From: Sphagnum compactum
Taxonomy: Eukaryota > Bryophyta > Sphagnopsida > Sphagnales
Reading direction: 5' to 3'
Length of the DNA: 64,000 nt
Assembly (NCBI GenBank): GCA_965153455.1
Contig: OZ234501.1
Coordinates: 10,106,001 to 10,170,000, forward strand
In this document: positions 21,864 to 34,183 of the stretch, one piece after another
How the letters are laid out: each line of letters begins with the position of its first letter
How positions within the stretch are numbered: the first letter of the stretch is position 1
Translations under genes and position numbers: made by a program
Notes under the pieces: generated by a model
Seen by the model: the letters and a program-made list of their open reading frames with translations, nothing else
Database searches by the model: none
Told to the model about the DNA's origin: nothing

Positions 21864-22455
21864 CTTCATGACACTACCCATGGTGATGGTAACGTTGTCA
21901 TTGGAGGCAGCTTTAGGATGCTCCAGATTGAGCCATCTGCTCCCTGACACATCCCGCAAAAGACAATATCTTGCTTTTTCTAGACTAGAGAGTGATGATC
22001 CATTAGTAGCCCACATATATTCCATCAAAGACAAATGCTGAAAATGTTTCTTATGCATATCCCAAATTGCCAAAACAATGCAACATGAACAGTGACTCTG
22101 ACCAATTTCAGTCACCAAGAGCCCACCCTCACTCATTTTATCAACTGGAAGGAAAGTTTGGATTGCAGATTGTGCACAACAAAGAAACTGCGCTGAGATA
22201 GCATGCCATTCACAACTCTCTATCAGATCCCACCACAGCAGGAGTTCTGTGATACCCTCACAAAAGGACAATGCACACTTTTGGCCAGTGGAGACAAATT
22301 GTGCACTGTCAAGATCATGGACAACTAACAAACTCCTTTATCTGCCTGCCCACAGCAGTACTTCTAGAAAACAATGTATAGCTACACTAAGAAGGTTTGC
22401 CTGCAGAGAAGCCAGGCCAACAAAACTGTTCTTTTTACAGACCTAGCTTGGCATA

Positions 22456-24659
22456 CTACATTTGCATGGCTTCTGCATGGTAAGTCTCCAACTCTGCATC
22501 CAAGTCTTCTGCACTCTTCTCTTCAACAGGCACTCTGCCCTGTCCACGACCAGCACCCCGACCTCTGCCACGACCTCGAAAGGTGTTGCCACCACCTCGT
22601 CTGCCCCCAAATCCACGCCCTCGAGTTCCCCCACTGCAAAACATCTCACTCCCATCAGTCCTGAAACTTGACCTCAGAAACTAAACTCCAGACTTCAATT
22701 GTCACATGTAGCCTCCAGTATCCCGGTTCAACTCTGTGATTATCCACAATCCCATCACTGGCCTATTTGGTCGATGCCAGGTTCAAACACATACCCCATC
22801 ACAACAATGCGTTGTGCAGTAGGATTGGGCCTGGCCCCATTTGCAGCTTGAACCATTACTCCTGCCCCTCCTGCTGCTGCTGGGGCTCTCCCTGATAGAG
22901 TACTTGGAATGGTTCCAATGACCTCAATCTGCATGGGTTTCCCATCAAGCTGGACAGTGTTGTACCGCTTCATTGCAGCAACAGCCTCAGCTTTTCTTGC
23001 AAAAACCACCTCTGCGGTGCCCTGAGTACTCAGCCATGCCAAACTCAAGCATAAATTTCTAATCCGAACAGCTTGATGAGAACTGGTAAGATAACATGCT
23101 TGATAGATTTAAACTGGATCAAATACAGGCACATTGCCACCCGGGTGAAGGCCAAGCCAACCATCATATTGGAAAAAGCAACCCAGGAGTGAAGCTGGCA
23201 GATGCTGCTGCACAATCAAGAGCTACAATCCACCTAGAAACCAAGAATTCACCTTTGAGCGGCCACTGCGATCATAGTGGATGGAGCATCGCTTCAGCTC
23301 CCCAACTTCTGCAAAGAGCTCCTGCTTCCAAGCGCAAAACTACCTTGTCAAACATTTGCCATCAAACTGTTTTCAAGCAGTAAAGCATTACAAAACTACA
23401 TGCAACAGAACCAACCGTAAACATGTTAACAGACATCAATGGCACATCTTGCACTCATGTACAAATAATATATGTGCAAAGATTAAGGCCCTTTTCCAAC
23501 AACATATATAACAATGATATAACATCATTACCTTCAGATCATCATTTGATACTCCATAGTCAAGATTGGAAATGTAAAGCTTTGTGCCTGTTTCAAAACC
23601 CAGTGGTGGCCTGATGACAGTGGCAGGGACCATGTTCTCATACATATCATGCTGCTGAAGAAACTGTTGCAGTGTTGACAAAACAAAGGATACAAGAGGC
23701 ACCACCCCCATGCAACTGTCAGCAGAGCCATTCAACAGCACCATAAAAGAAACAACAGGACTGATTGTGCATAGAGGTAGACATGAATCTGAGAGGAGCG
23801 GCCACAGCCATAGCCTCCACCTTCCCCCCCAGCCAAGGGCTGCCCTAGTCATGCTGTTGCAGAAGTGAGAGAGAGAGGGAGAGAGAAAGAGCCACATCCT
23901 GGGGACTGTAGATATGGATACCTCCTCCCAGGATGTGTGCAGTCACAGCAGAGAAGACGATCAACCAGATGGCATTTTTTCTGTTTTAAGGCCTGACTGA
24001 TTGATTTCATCAACGATGGGATCATCGGCAGTGAGTGCAGCTGAATATGAACTACGACACAGCGGCAAAAACACAAGAGCCGGCACGGCACGTCTTCCAC
24101 ATAGAGTCTTCCATTGCACAGATCTCCCCCATTTGTATCCACAAAAATCAAACCCCCGTTTCTCTTCTTCGTGCTCCACGGCCTTCTTCAAAGGTAATTG
24201 CTATCATCTCACATATCAACGCAAAAGACTCAAAATCTGGGGTTGAAGTCTCAGAACTCTGCGGTTTTGCATTTCCATTGTAGCTATCCTTGTGTGTCTA
24301 TCAAGCTTTTTTTTGTTTTGTTTTCTTTCTTTCTTTCTGTCTGTTTTTTTCTTCTCTTTTCAACTGATTGAAACGCTCTACACACGCTGTCTGGCATAGC
24401 CAAAGAGTGCTTATGGAAACGAAGGGGGATGCCGCTTGCTTGCCTTGGCTGTGGCGTAAGGATTCTGACGAGCAACAGCTCGTTTCATCTGTCTGCGGAC
24501 AGGCCCTGTCGCCTTAGGGCCACCAGCATAGCCTCCAGTAGTATTATTATTACGGAAGCCCCCCCTGCGGCCCCTTCTGCCGCCTCTTCCTCCCCTTCGT
24601 CCGACCTGCTTGTTGGTCTTAATCATCTCGTCGAGTGACATATCCAGGACACTCGACAT
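22456..24659 (-). CDS. ALY: ALY/REF mRNA-export adaptor (THO4-like), RRM protein
   Basis: Five minus-strand exons: 24659-24444, 23654-23532, 23321-23253, 23021-22795, 22633-22456, giving 270 aa. ALY/REF links the TREX complex to mRNA and recruits the export receptor in the nucleus. The N-terminus ([17 protein letters not shown]) is the UAP56-binding motif, followed by an RG-rich region (residues 20-35). The RRM runs from about 93 to 170, with RNP2 LYISNL at 98-103, the sequence YGVSNDDLK, and RNP1 GRSKGTAEVVF at 133-143. A second RG-rich region follows ([11 protein letters not shown]), and the C-terminus [16 protein letters not shown] is the second UAP56-binding motif. Phases match throughout. 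Intron 1 needs a GC donor (AAG/GCAAGC), so the exon 1-2 join is the least certain part. A small extra exon inside the 789-bp intron 1 cannot be excluded. Confidence 0.92.
23655..24443 (-). other. GC-AG intron (ALY/REF intron 1)
   Basis: After GCC AAG at the end of exon 1 the sequence is GCAAGC. Exon 2 resumes after TTCTTCAG with QHDMYENM, the expected sequence just before the RRM. No GT donor follows in frame before unrelated residues and a stop. Confidence 0.6.
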
Positions 24660-25046
24660 GGTTCTGATCACCGCTTAGATCTTTCTTGCCTCGATACAAG
24701 AAACTCTCGCCCTCCGAGACAAGCACAGTAACAGCTGTAGTACAGAAACAGGAACAAAAGCTCTGTATGTGCTTCCCGCAGAGTTGGACAATTACAGAAC
24801 CGTGGACCCGAAAAAACCAAGCAGTTGCAAGGCAAGGAAACCGTCACAGAGAACTTCAAGCGCTTGCTTCTACCGCTACAGGAAAGAAAAGAAAATAAAA
24901 AAACGCCTCCAGAAAGCCTGTTCCCGAAACGAACGCAAGAGACGACGGTACCAAGAGGAAAGAGATCCGATCGATACAAAAGAGGCACCGATGGCAATGG
25001 TTGTTGAAGGCCAAGTTAGAGAGCAGAAAACCCCAGGAAAGCAATA

Positions 25047-25590
25047 CCTCCTCCTCCTCCTCCTCCTCCTCCTCCTCCTCACAAGCCGTAATATAAAAAA
25101 AGGCGTGAAAGGCGTGTAAAGAAAGCGAACTGATGCAGCAGAAAGGAGACGACGACTACGACGACGATGATGATGATGATGGCCGACGATGCAAATACCC
25201 TAAGGGAAGCTTGAAGAAGGGACTGAAACCCCAATCGTCCTCACCAAAACAACATAGCGCGGACAAGCAAAGCGTTGAAGGATCGGTGGGCAGCGCACAG
25301 AGAGAGAGAGAGAGAGAGAGGCGACGCGGTGGCGTGAAGAGCGGGAAATTGAAAACGGGCGGTGGGGATTCGACGCTTGCCACCTCCTGTGAGCGTGCTC
25401 TTGTTATGGGATTGTATCACGAAATTTTATCATCCTGTAACCGTGCTCGACTCATCCAAAAGCGAACGCCAGTTCATGCTTTCATTTCATGTGGATCCCA
25501 CCATCCATCCCATGATCCATCCACCATCCATCCATCCATCTCTGGTTAAGTCCACTCCTTTTTATACATACATACATACATACACACATA
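25047..25590. repeat. Cluster of microsatellites 5' of ALY/REF
   Basis: In order: (CTC)n at 25047-25080, GAC/GAT triplets at 25147-25180, (GA)n at 25299-25321, an ATCC-rich stretch at about 25495-25545 and (ACAT)n at 25564-25590. They cover the upstream flank of the ALY/REF gene, which points the other way. Confidence 0.85.
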
Positions 25591-27449
25591 CAAGGGTTAT
25601 AGAGTAGGGCAAAACCCCCAGGGCACTTTTTTTTTTGCCCAGCCTATTCACACATAATGGAAACTTTCATGTTAGAAAGTGTTGGCAACATACCTTTGTT
25701 CGGTGAAGGATCATACTTGGCATCATAATGACGCCAATATACCTTCATCCCACCCATCATGCGCACTTTGTTCCCATCATCCATCCTTGTCTCATGTTGA
25801 AAGCATTTTCATTTTTGGTGCTCCTTTTTCCGTCATTCCATAATCTTACTTCATACACCATGCATTATCATGGTTCTGCATCTTCACATCATTGGATTCC
25901 ACGTTTCATACACATATTCATATCACTACATTACATGCTTCATACACCTTACGTTTTATCTCCGTTTTACATCTTCACATTGCTACACGACACTTTCTCA
26001 TGATTCTACATCTTCGCACTCCATCATGCTTCATCAACCTTGCTACAAATTTTTTTTTAATTGTTTATGTATGCTTTGCTTCTTTGTGTTTTTCCTACAA
26101 AGCTATTCTTTTGTTCAGTTTTGCTTTGCAGCTTTCTTTTGGTGTGTGGTGATCATTGTCCTCAAATAGGAGGTTTGCCCCCTTCGTAGGTAGTTTTTTT
26201 TTCCCTTGTTTTCATTGTCATAGCTTTGTTTTTGTGCTTGTTTTGCTTTTCTTTGTTTTTTTGCAAAGTTGATGTTGTTGTTTTCTTTTGTTTTGTAGCT
26301 TTCACTTTGTGCACGACCATCATCGTCCTCCAACGAGAGGTTTGTCCCCTTTCAAAAGTAATTTTTTACTGAACTCCTATCTTTGTGATTGCAAGCTTTT
26401 TTTGTTGTATTTACGTGTTGTGCATCTCTATGTTTTTCCTACAAATTTGTCACCTTGTTTTGCTTTGCAACTTTCTTTTTGTGTGTAACAATCATTGTTC
26501 TCCTTTAAGAAGTTTGTCCCCCTTCAAACAGAGTTCTTTCATTCCTCTATTTTAGTTGTTGTAGCTTCTTCTCTTTTTTTTTGTACATGCTTTGTGGCAT
26601 TATTTGGCTTGTTGCAAGCGGTCATCTTCTATTGCAAACATGAAAAGTTAATTTTTTTCTTTTTTTCTCCTTCTTTGTTGTAACATTTTGTTTTTTTCGT
26701 TGATGAGGCATTTTGTTATTACTTTTCCTATTTCTACTTTCAACTAGTATGTCAAACTTTGTTGATTTATGTTGAAGTTGTTTTATATGTTGGTTGTGTT
26801 TTATGTGTGCGAATTGTTCTTTGATTCCAACTTATTGGCTGATGTTCACATTGAAAATGCTTTGGGCGTAATGCTTTGACTACTTGCCCTCTTTCCTAAA
26901 TAACATAATGAGTGGTTGAAAGCATACTCGCTTATGTCTTTGAGAAAATGATTAAATGTCAATTCCATTTTAAATCACTAGACTTTCTAATTATTGTTTC
27001 AATTCCTCAAATTTATGGGTTGCTCAAAACTATAATTGAATTTGTCTTTATGACCCAAATGTAAATAATTTTTCGATTTCAACTTTAGGTTTTGAATTTT
27101 TTTTGTGTTCATATCTTCTCCCATGCAAAAATTTATTTGTTTTGCGTGTGAGGAGAACATTTATTATTGGAGAAAAAAAATTTGGGTCTTGGTTGTGGTT
27201 TAAATAATGAATCACATGCAGAATAATGACTGAATCCACAATATATGTAAAAAATTGCTAAAAACATAAGTTTGATGCAAGTGATTAGGCAATTTTTATC
27301 ATTAGTGGGAATGATGTTCATTTCAAACATCAAACCATCAAATTTTGAAATGATGTCCGTTAATGTGCACATATCTAATGCAAAAATAATGTTATTATTG
27401 AAGTAGGGTTTTTTTGAAATATTTGTTATCATGGTTAGAATATGAACAT
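25591..27449. other. AT-rich intergenic DNA with a satellite-like repeat
   Basis: No gene recognised. From 25830 to 26040 the motif CATCTTCACATC/CATGATTCTACATCTTCGCA recurs at about 120 bp, and from 26050 to 26610 a longer repeat is present (own entry). The part from about 27000 to 27449 may contain the downstream LTR of the adjoining Copia element, but I could not define LTR ends. Confidence 0.45.
26050..26610 (+). repeat. About 168-bp imperfect tandem repeat, 3 copies
   Basis: Three units align on GTTTTGCTTTGCAGCTTTC, TTTGTGTGT-G-TCATTGTCCTC and GAGGTTTGTCCCCTTC, with anchors at about 26130, 26297 and 26466. In two of them the preceding sequence TTTTTCCTACAAA is also shared. Period about 168 bp. 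Confidence 0.7.
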
Positions 27450-27996
27450 ACTTGATTTGAACTTATTTTTCAAGAATCTTCTCTTTCATAAAATGGTATT
27501 GAGTATCAACATGCTTGCTTCAAAAATGGTATTTAAGGTTTCATTAAGTGTTATGGCACTTTGGGAATTTGAATAAATTGTAGTAAGATCCTTTTTATTC
27601 AAATTTAAGTATGATTAAAAGCTTTTATAACCAAAGACTTTGGTTGCTATTTTAACCAAAACCATGTACTTAAATTTTGTGGAGGAGAAAACAATAGATT
27701 ATTGATACTTATTTTCCTATAAAATTGTTATATTAACTAGCATAAAACAATAGCCCAACTTAGAATGCCAATTGTCTTTGTTTTTGGCCCAATTTCCATT
27801 GGAATATCCATGTAAATTTTGACCATTTTTAGATTTTTTATATTTGATGCCATAACTTAATGTTTTTTTGATATATCACATCATTATATTTTTAAGAGCT
27901 TGGATGTGCACATTTTCCAAATTGGAAAGATCTATTTACATCAAAAGCACAATCTGATCTTGAATCAACACTTGAATACATAAGGCTACCAACTAT

Positions 27997-28156
27997 CACT
28001 AGAAGAAAAATTATCTTTCATAACTTGTCTTATGTGTCTTATGCAACTACACATGTCATATGCAACTTAAAAATGTCACATGCAACTATTTTTTAGTTGC
28101 ATGTGACATGTGTAGTTGCATAAGACAAATTGCAGAAGATAATTTTTCTACTAGTG
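27997..28156 (+). mobile_element. CACTA-type MITE, 160 bp, inserted in Copia
   Basis: The element starts CACTAGAAGAAAAATTATCT and ends in its near-perfect inverse (AGATAATTTTTCTACTAGTG). The two halves fold back over almost the whole length (TGCAACTACACATGTCA against TGACATGTGTAGTTGCA). It is flanked by the 3-bp direct repeat TAT (27994-27996 and 28157-28159), the target-site size of CACTA elements. It interrupts the host Copia between YVDD and the RNase H domain. It has no coding capacity. Confidence 0.9.
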
Positions 28157-28794
28157 TATTTTTGAATAATGATACTTATCCAAAATAACTTGCATAATCA
28201 AAATATTCATCTTAGTGAATATTGTCCCCACTTGCATGGGGGTGCCAAGTGGATTACAATTAAACATCTAAAATTCTTATGAATTTGAAATCAAATATCT
28301 TTTTTGATGTATGATAGTCCATCTTTTTTTCTCAATTGCAAAGGATGGCATTGCCTAAGGTAAATTTTTTTGTCATCCATCACATCAAAATATTGTTTAA
28401 GAATAAAGTTAATGTGTTGTTGATTAATATATAATCATCAACATAAATAGTAAGTGTCACGGGCATGAAAATAACCAAGTCTATAGAATTTCCTAACCAA
28501 GACAAGAATAAAGGCAGTACTAATTCCAAATCCAAATTGTGACACAAGAAAAACAATAACAAGAACACGACACATGCAAAACAAAAATTCAACAAGATTT
28601 TATTACAAGGAAGAAACAGAACAATATTATGAACAAAACATACCTAAAATTAGTGTTGAACAAACTAAATGTAATGGGGAATTCTACCTTTATTTATACT
28701 TATCAAGCACCTAGTTCAAGGAAATTCCTTAAGAAACTTGCAACCTACATGTGGCCTATGTTCACCCATGTGTTGTATTCATGTGTGAACTATG

Positions 28795-28955
28795 AGTGAA
28801 TAAAGACTCAACTAAAAATGAATTAAAACTCAACTAGGAATGAACATAAAATTAATCAAAATTAACTAGAAGTGAACCAAAAATTAACAAGAAATAAATT
28901 AAAAGTTAACTAGAAGTGAACTAGGACTTAATTAAGAGTCAACTTTGATCACTAA
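28795..28955 (+). repeat. Short degenerate repeats (AACTAGAAGTGAAC type)
   Basis: About seven imperfect copies of a 20-25-bp motif, such as AACTAGAAGTGAACCAAAAATT and AACTAGGAATGAACATAAAATT, lie in the stretch that replaces the N-terminal reverse transcriptase of the Copia element. Confidence 0.6.
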
Positions 28956-30088
28956 TTAACTATAAAACTTTTGTGGTTTCTTATTTTGTATTTTTTTCAA
29001 TTAGTTTTTGTGGAGGTTTTTTTTTTTTTAGGTCTTTAAAAATGACGATATTACCTCTTAAACATATATTATACCTTGTTCATTATTTTAAAATAACTAG
29101 GACAATGTTTTAATAATTGTATTGTGTTGATTGTCTTGTGGTCTTCCCACACTTTGAGAACTAGTTGTTACTTAATGAAAATGCTTGCTAATTTTGTGAA
29201 GATTGTTGAAGTTGAAATTATACTTGAAATGTCTATTGATATTGTTGTGGATTTTAGGCATTGGTTGGGGCACAACTTGTGTTTGGATTTATTGATTTAT
29301 GATTGTAATCATGTTGAATTTAAAAAGGCTTGTTCAAGGAAGAAATTTTCTTTTCATCCTTTTGTTGTATGACATTATTAATAGTATTCAAGTGTAATTC
29401 ATACAAAATAACATCTTTTGACACAAGTATTTGTCTCCTACTTGTTGTCATAAATTGATATTCCTTGGCTTCTTCATTATATCTCAAAAATATACATTTA
29501 ATAAAATTTGTATCCAACTTTTATTTATTTTTATGAATTAAACATGAACCTTGCAACCAAATATTTTCAAGTGAGACAAATTAGGTTGGTGTCCAAACCA
29601 TATTTGATATGTTTTCATTTGATTTTGATTCGATTTAGTGGGACTCCAATTTTGCAAGTAATTTAAAGTCATCAAAACTTCCACCCAAAAGATTTTTGAT
29701 AGTTCTTCATATGAAAACATGGCTAAGATTGTTTCAATAAATGCCTTGTTTTTTTCTTTCAACAATGTCGTTTTGTTGTGGTGTATAAATTGTAATGAAC
29801 CTTCTTTATGGCCTCTTTTTAACAAAATTTAGTTAATTCCTTTGATTTATACTCACCTCTTTGATTTAATCTTTATGTTCTAATTTTTTGATTTGTTTGT
29901 TTGTCAATAAAATCTTAACACATGAAAAATTCATTGAATTTTTCATTAGATAAACCAAAAACATCTTGATTTATCATTAATGAAAGTTATAAAATACCTA
30001 TAACCTTCGTGTGTATTGGTTTCCAAGGGTCCACATATGTCAAAATGTATTAATACAAAGATTTGTTTGGTTCTATAAGCTCCATATT

Positions 30089-33000
30089 CACTAGGAAAAA
30101 AACCTCATTTTTCAACTATATTTTCAACTACTTTTCAACTATCATTTATAGTTTAAAACATCACTTTCAATTGCAAAATGTTTTTTGCAATTCAAAAATG
30201 ACGTTGTTAATTAATTTCCAAAATAGTCGACAATGTTGAGTTGACCTTACAACACGATTGAAAACAACGTACACGTGTCCATTTGTGGGTTAATGTTGAA
30301 GTGACAAAATTTTAGTTGAAAACAACATACATTTTAGTCGACACAACATTTCAACTATAAAATGTTGACTGGACTTAGTTGACTCCATGCTAGCAATTCA
30401 ATGGATGAACTTCATCCACCTACATGTCATGTCATTTGGGAGGGTGGAATTGGAATATGATTATCTTTCAACTATATTACAACCAATGTAGCATTGGCAC
30501 ATACGTGTCATGTCATTTAAGAAGGGAATGAATTTAGAATTTTGATTATTATTCAATTATATTATAACCAATGGAACATTGACACATGTCACATGGGCAT
30601 TCATGAAGTCAAGCCAAAGTAAAATAATAAACTACAAGATAGTTGAAAGCAAGTTGAAAATATGTTGAAAATAAGTCAAAATTTATGTAAATTAGTTGAA
30701 ATGTAATTGAAATTACAAGTCTACATAAATTACAGTCACAATTGTAAGATTACAAAAGCTAGAGTGCATGGATAATACACCTAACTAAAATTAACTAAAG
30801 AAAATCAAACCATAATAAAAACATAGTCTACCTATACATTATCAACTAAGAATGCAAAACCTATTATAATTTGAAAATTATGCAAATAAACATTATTCCC
30901 ATGTAGGAAATGGTCCCATTTACATTTCGAAGATGCTAATGTTATGAATCAAACATTTATTAGAAGAATGAAATGACTTTCCTATAAGGTGGTTGTTTAT
31001 ATTTATTGATTAATGGTGTGAACTTGTTATTTGCATGATTAATTGGATTGTTGCCTTGTTGGACCACATTTTTTGACTTGTTTATAGTTGCATTTTGCAT
31101 TTTTGAATTAAAGAAAATGAAAGTTATTAAAAATTTAAAAACTTAATAATAATTTAAGTTATAATGCATCAAGAAAAAGATTGTGCATTAGTTGCACATA
31201 TTGAAAATCAATAAAAACATCATCATTTACTACTGAAGAATAAGGAAGTTTGACAAAGAAAAAAAACATTTTGAAGTCTAAAAAAATTAGAATTAAATAA
31301 CAAATAGAAATGGCACACATCATGGTTTATCTTATACATAGTTGACAAACATATTTGAAACTTCATTAAAATCTAGTTGAACCCAGTCAAATTATAGGAA
31401 AAATTATATAGTTGAAATTTAGTTGAAAGTAGTTCACTAAAATGAACATAATCAAAACCTTATTTGCATTGATGGTTGAAAAGGTTCATAAGTTTAACTT
31501 TCATTGCCCAAATGTTTGTTTTGGATTTGAAAAATTAAAAAAACCAATGAGAGTTGAAGGAAAAAACTTTCATACTTACAAAACATGTTTTTTTAATTTT
31601 CTTATATTTGGACCCCTCCTACTTTCAAAGTTCATAATTTTCCTATTTCTTCTTCATTTTAAATGATTTAAAATGTTATAGGAGTGCCACCTTAAGTTCT
31701 ACACATAATCTTTGAATTATAATAACAATAAAACAACATAAAAGGAAGTTTTTAGGTGTTTAAGAACTAGTTGTGGTTTGTTGTTTTGAATTTTTGACCC
31801 CCCTAATTTTTGACCCCCCTCATAATTTTCTCATTTCTAATATGTTTTCGATAATTTTTAGTGCCTCATATGTGCCAAGAGGAGGGGTTCAACATATACT
31901 TGAACATTATAAACAAAAAAGCCCTCCCCTTGGATCTAAATTGCCCTAAACACTTAAATGTACTAAAACTAACCTAGTTACCGTAGTGAAAGTTCAAAGA
32001 AAAACTTAATCGAAAAAAACCAACAAGAGTTCAAAACGAAACCTAGCTAAAAAAGAATTTAATTAAAGGTAACATGGTGGAGAAATAAAAGAAAATATAT
32101 CTTGGTAAAAGGAAAGTAACAAAAAAGAGGAATTTTTTTTTAAACACCTGCAGTTGTAAGAAGCATGTGTGTTGGTGGCTTCCAAACTCCATAAGTTTGT
32201 TTCTTTATGTTATTCATGTTCAGGTGCCTTAACACCATATGACCTTAATGTGTTTAATAAAAAAATTAATAAAGTGCAATGAAAAGAAGATTTTTTTTTT
32301 GGAACATGATAATAAATAAAACAACTTAACAATAACCCCAAAATGAAAATTTTGAAATTCCTCACATGCAAAAAACACGATGCATTCACTTGAAAAAATC
32401 CATGAATTGATATTAATCTACATGATTTAAACTTCTAAACACAAGTTGGGCCTAAAAAAAAAGCAAGATGAAACAAAACAAATTGTTAAAAATGACAAAA
32501 AAAATCAAACTAGAACATAAAGAAAGCTCAAAGTGAATGACAATGTTATATAAAGGCAATCCCTTCATCCATGGATGGATGAAATATGTGATTATAGTTG
32601 GGATGTCAACTAACTTTCAACTATGCAAGTTGACATTGTTTTAAGTAGTTTTCAATTAGAATTCAAATTTTGAATTTTTCGCCAACACATTGCCACCATT
32701 GTTATATGTCATACCATCCATTCATCCATATTATTTGGCACATTCATTCATTCATCCATCCATACTATATGCCACATTAAATCCATCTATTCATATTAAT
32801 TATGGCATTATATATATTACATGACATTTAATGGCATAAATGGAATCATTTATAAATGACTAACATTTTATGATATAATTTAAAACATTATAAATGGTAT
32901 AATTTTAATTTTGTGGCATTTTATGGCATTTTAATGAATATTGTAAATGTCATAAAATTATACACCAATTAGTTTATACCATAAAATTAAAACCTTGCTA

Positions 33001-34183
33001 ACATAAAGTAGTTCATGTAGCCTAATTAACTATCATAGCCTAGGTCTAAGTAACTTCTTTACTTAACTTAAAGCCTATGTAAACCTAGGCAGGTAGTAAT
33101 AGGTTAAGTATAAGTAGGTTGTGAGTCAATTAGGTAGGTATAAGTAGGTAGGTTGTGAGTCATGACACAATGATTAAACAAAAATCAAGTAGGTATCTAC
33201 TTAAAAGCCTTGCTTAATTACCTAGTTATTTAATACCTATCTACTTATACCTAATTAGTTTAAGTAACCTACTTACCTACATTTAACCCAACATATCTAC
33301 CTATTACTTACCTAGGGACCTCTTATTGCATTTAGGTAGACAATAAATAAGTAGGTAGTCATAACTTACCTTGCCTTGCCACCCTATTTAAATCTAAATT
33401 AGTTATCCAGCCTAATTATTTAGGTAGCCTACATGCTTACATGTCTCATTAGCTACCTAGGTAGGTTGTAGGTTAAACAAATACACTTGTTGCAAATTAC
33501 TTCTAAGTACATGTGGGTAGGTAGGTAATACTTTGTAGGTTAAGTAGGTATTTATTACATATATTACCAAGGTAGTTATAGGTAGGTGAAAAATTGTAGG
33601 TTAATTAGATTTAAATTATAGCATAAGTGATTTAAAGTAGGGTGTAGGTTAAGTTATGTAGGTCAATAGTCTGTAAGTACTTAGGATAGGTAGGCATGTA
33701 ATATGTAGGTATAAATTACAATAGTAAGTAGATAACATGTACGTAGGGTGTAAGTAATGATAAACATGTAGGTGGGTAGGTAATATGTGGGTAGGGTATA
33801 GGTAGTGATAATTAAAGTTGAAGTATAGTTGAAAATGCATGCAATATTTCATCCATCGATATCTTTCTTTCATCCATTTAAAAGCAAGGTCCACCAAAAT
33901 AGTCAAGCAATTGACTTGACGTAGCATAATGTCATGGCAAGTGGAATTTTTAACTACTCTTCAACTGGGTTATATTTTATTTTTAAAAATATTTTAACCA
34001 TCAACATTAGTTAATGGTTAATGCCATAACTTACCAAACTAATCGACATGTCAACTCATTTGAAATGCCATGCCATCCACGTGGACGTTTTTTAAATAAA
34101 TATTATTGTGTAATCAAAACAAAGTTGAAGACGACATGTAGTCGAAAACCAGTTGGTTAGAAAATGCCCTTTTTCTCCTAGTT
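30089..34183 (+). mobile_element. 4.1-kb non-autonomous CACTA-like element inside Copia integrase
   Basis: The left end is CACTAGGAAAAAAACC and the right end AAAAAGGGCATTTTC-type DNA closing with TTTTTCTCCTAGTT, giving a short imperfect terminal inverted repeat (CACTAGGA/TCCTAGTT, last base changed). A 3-bp duplication, ATT, flanks it (30086-30088 and 34184-34186). Removing it rejoins the Copia reading frame between the pre-integrase motif ending near SNFPNN and EYGAYRTKQIF, which supports the boundaries independently. Inside both ends the motif TTCAACTA/GTTGAAAA recurs many times, like the subterminal repeats that bind transposase in En/Spm elements. No transposase ORF is visible. Confidence 0.82.
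33050..33800 (+). repeat. TAGG/CCTA-rich degenerate microsatellite within the CACTA-like element
   Basis: Runs of GTAGGTAGG, AAGTAGGTA and the complementary CTACCTA/TACTTACCTA alternate over 750 bp. A similar TAGG-rich stretch occurs at 45215-45395. Confidence 0.7.

Larger units (their letters stand above)
19027..22455. other. Intergenic region between PTEN flank and ALY/REF
   Basis: No gene could be proven. It contains an AT microsatellite (19672-19700), an AC microsatellite (20169-20184), CCTAAACCTTAAACTCTAAACCC near 20940-20962 and several short duplications, including two copies of TGACAATGCACAACAAAATAAC at 21408-21429 and 21442-21463. A 157-codon minus-strand open frame (22331-21858) shows no recognised family. 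The part next to 22456 should carry the 3' UTR of ALY/REF. Confidence 0.5.

Noticed and set aside
21858-22331. 157-codon minus-strand open frame next to ALY/REF
   Set aside because: No family recognised. I tried to join it to the open stretch at 21196-21423, but the candidate splice phases do not match. It may be the 3' UTR of ALY/REF or a decayed gene.
29124-29372. Plus-strand 82-codon open frame
   Set aside because: It lies antisense to decayed Copia DNA and has no family features.
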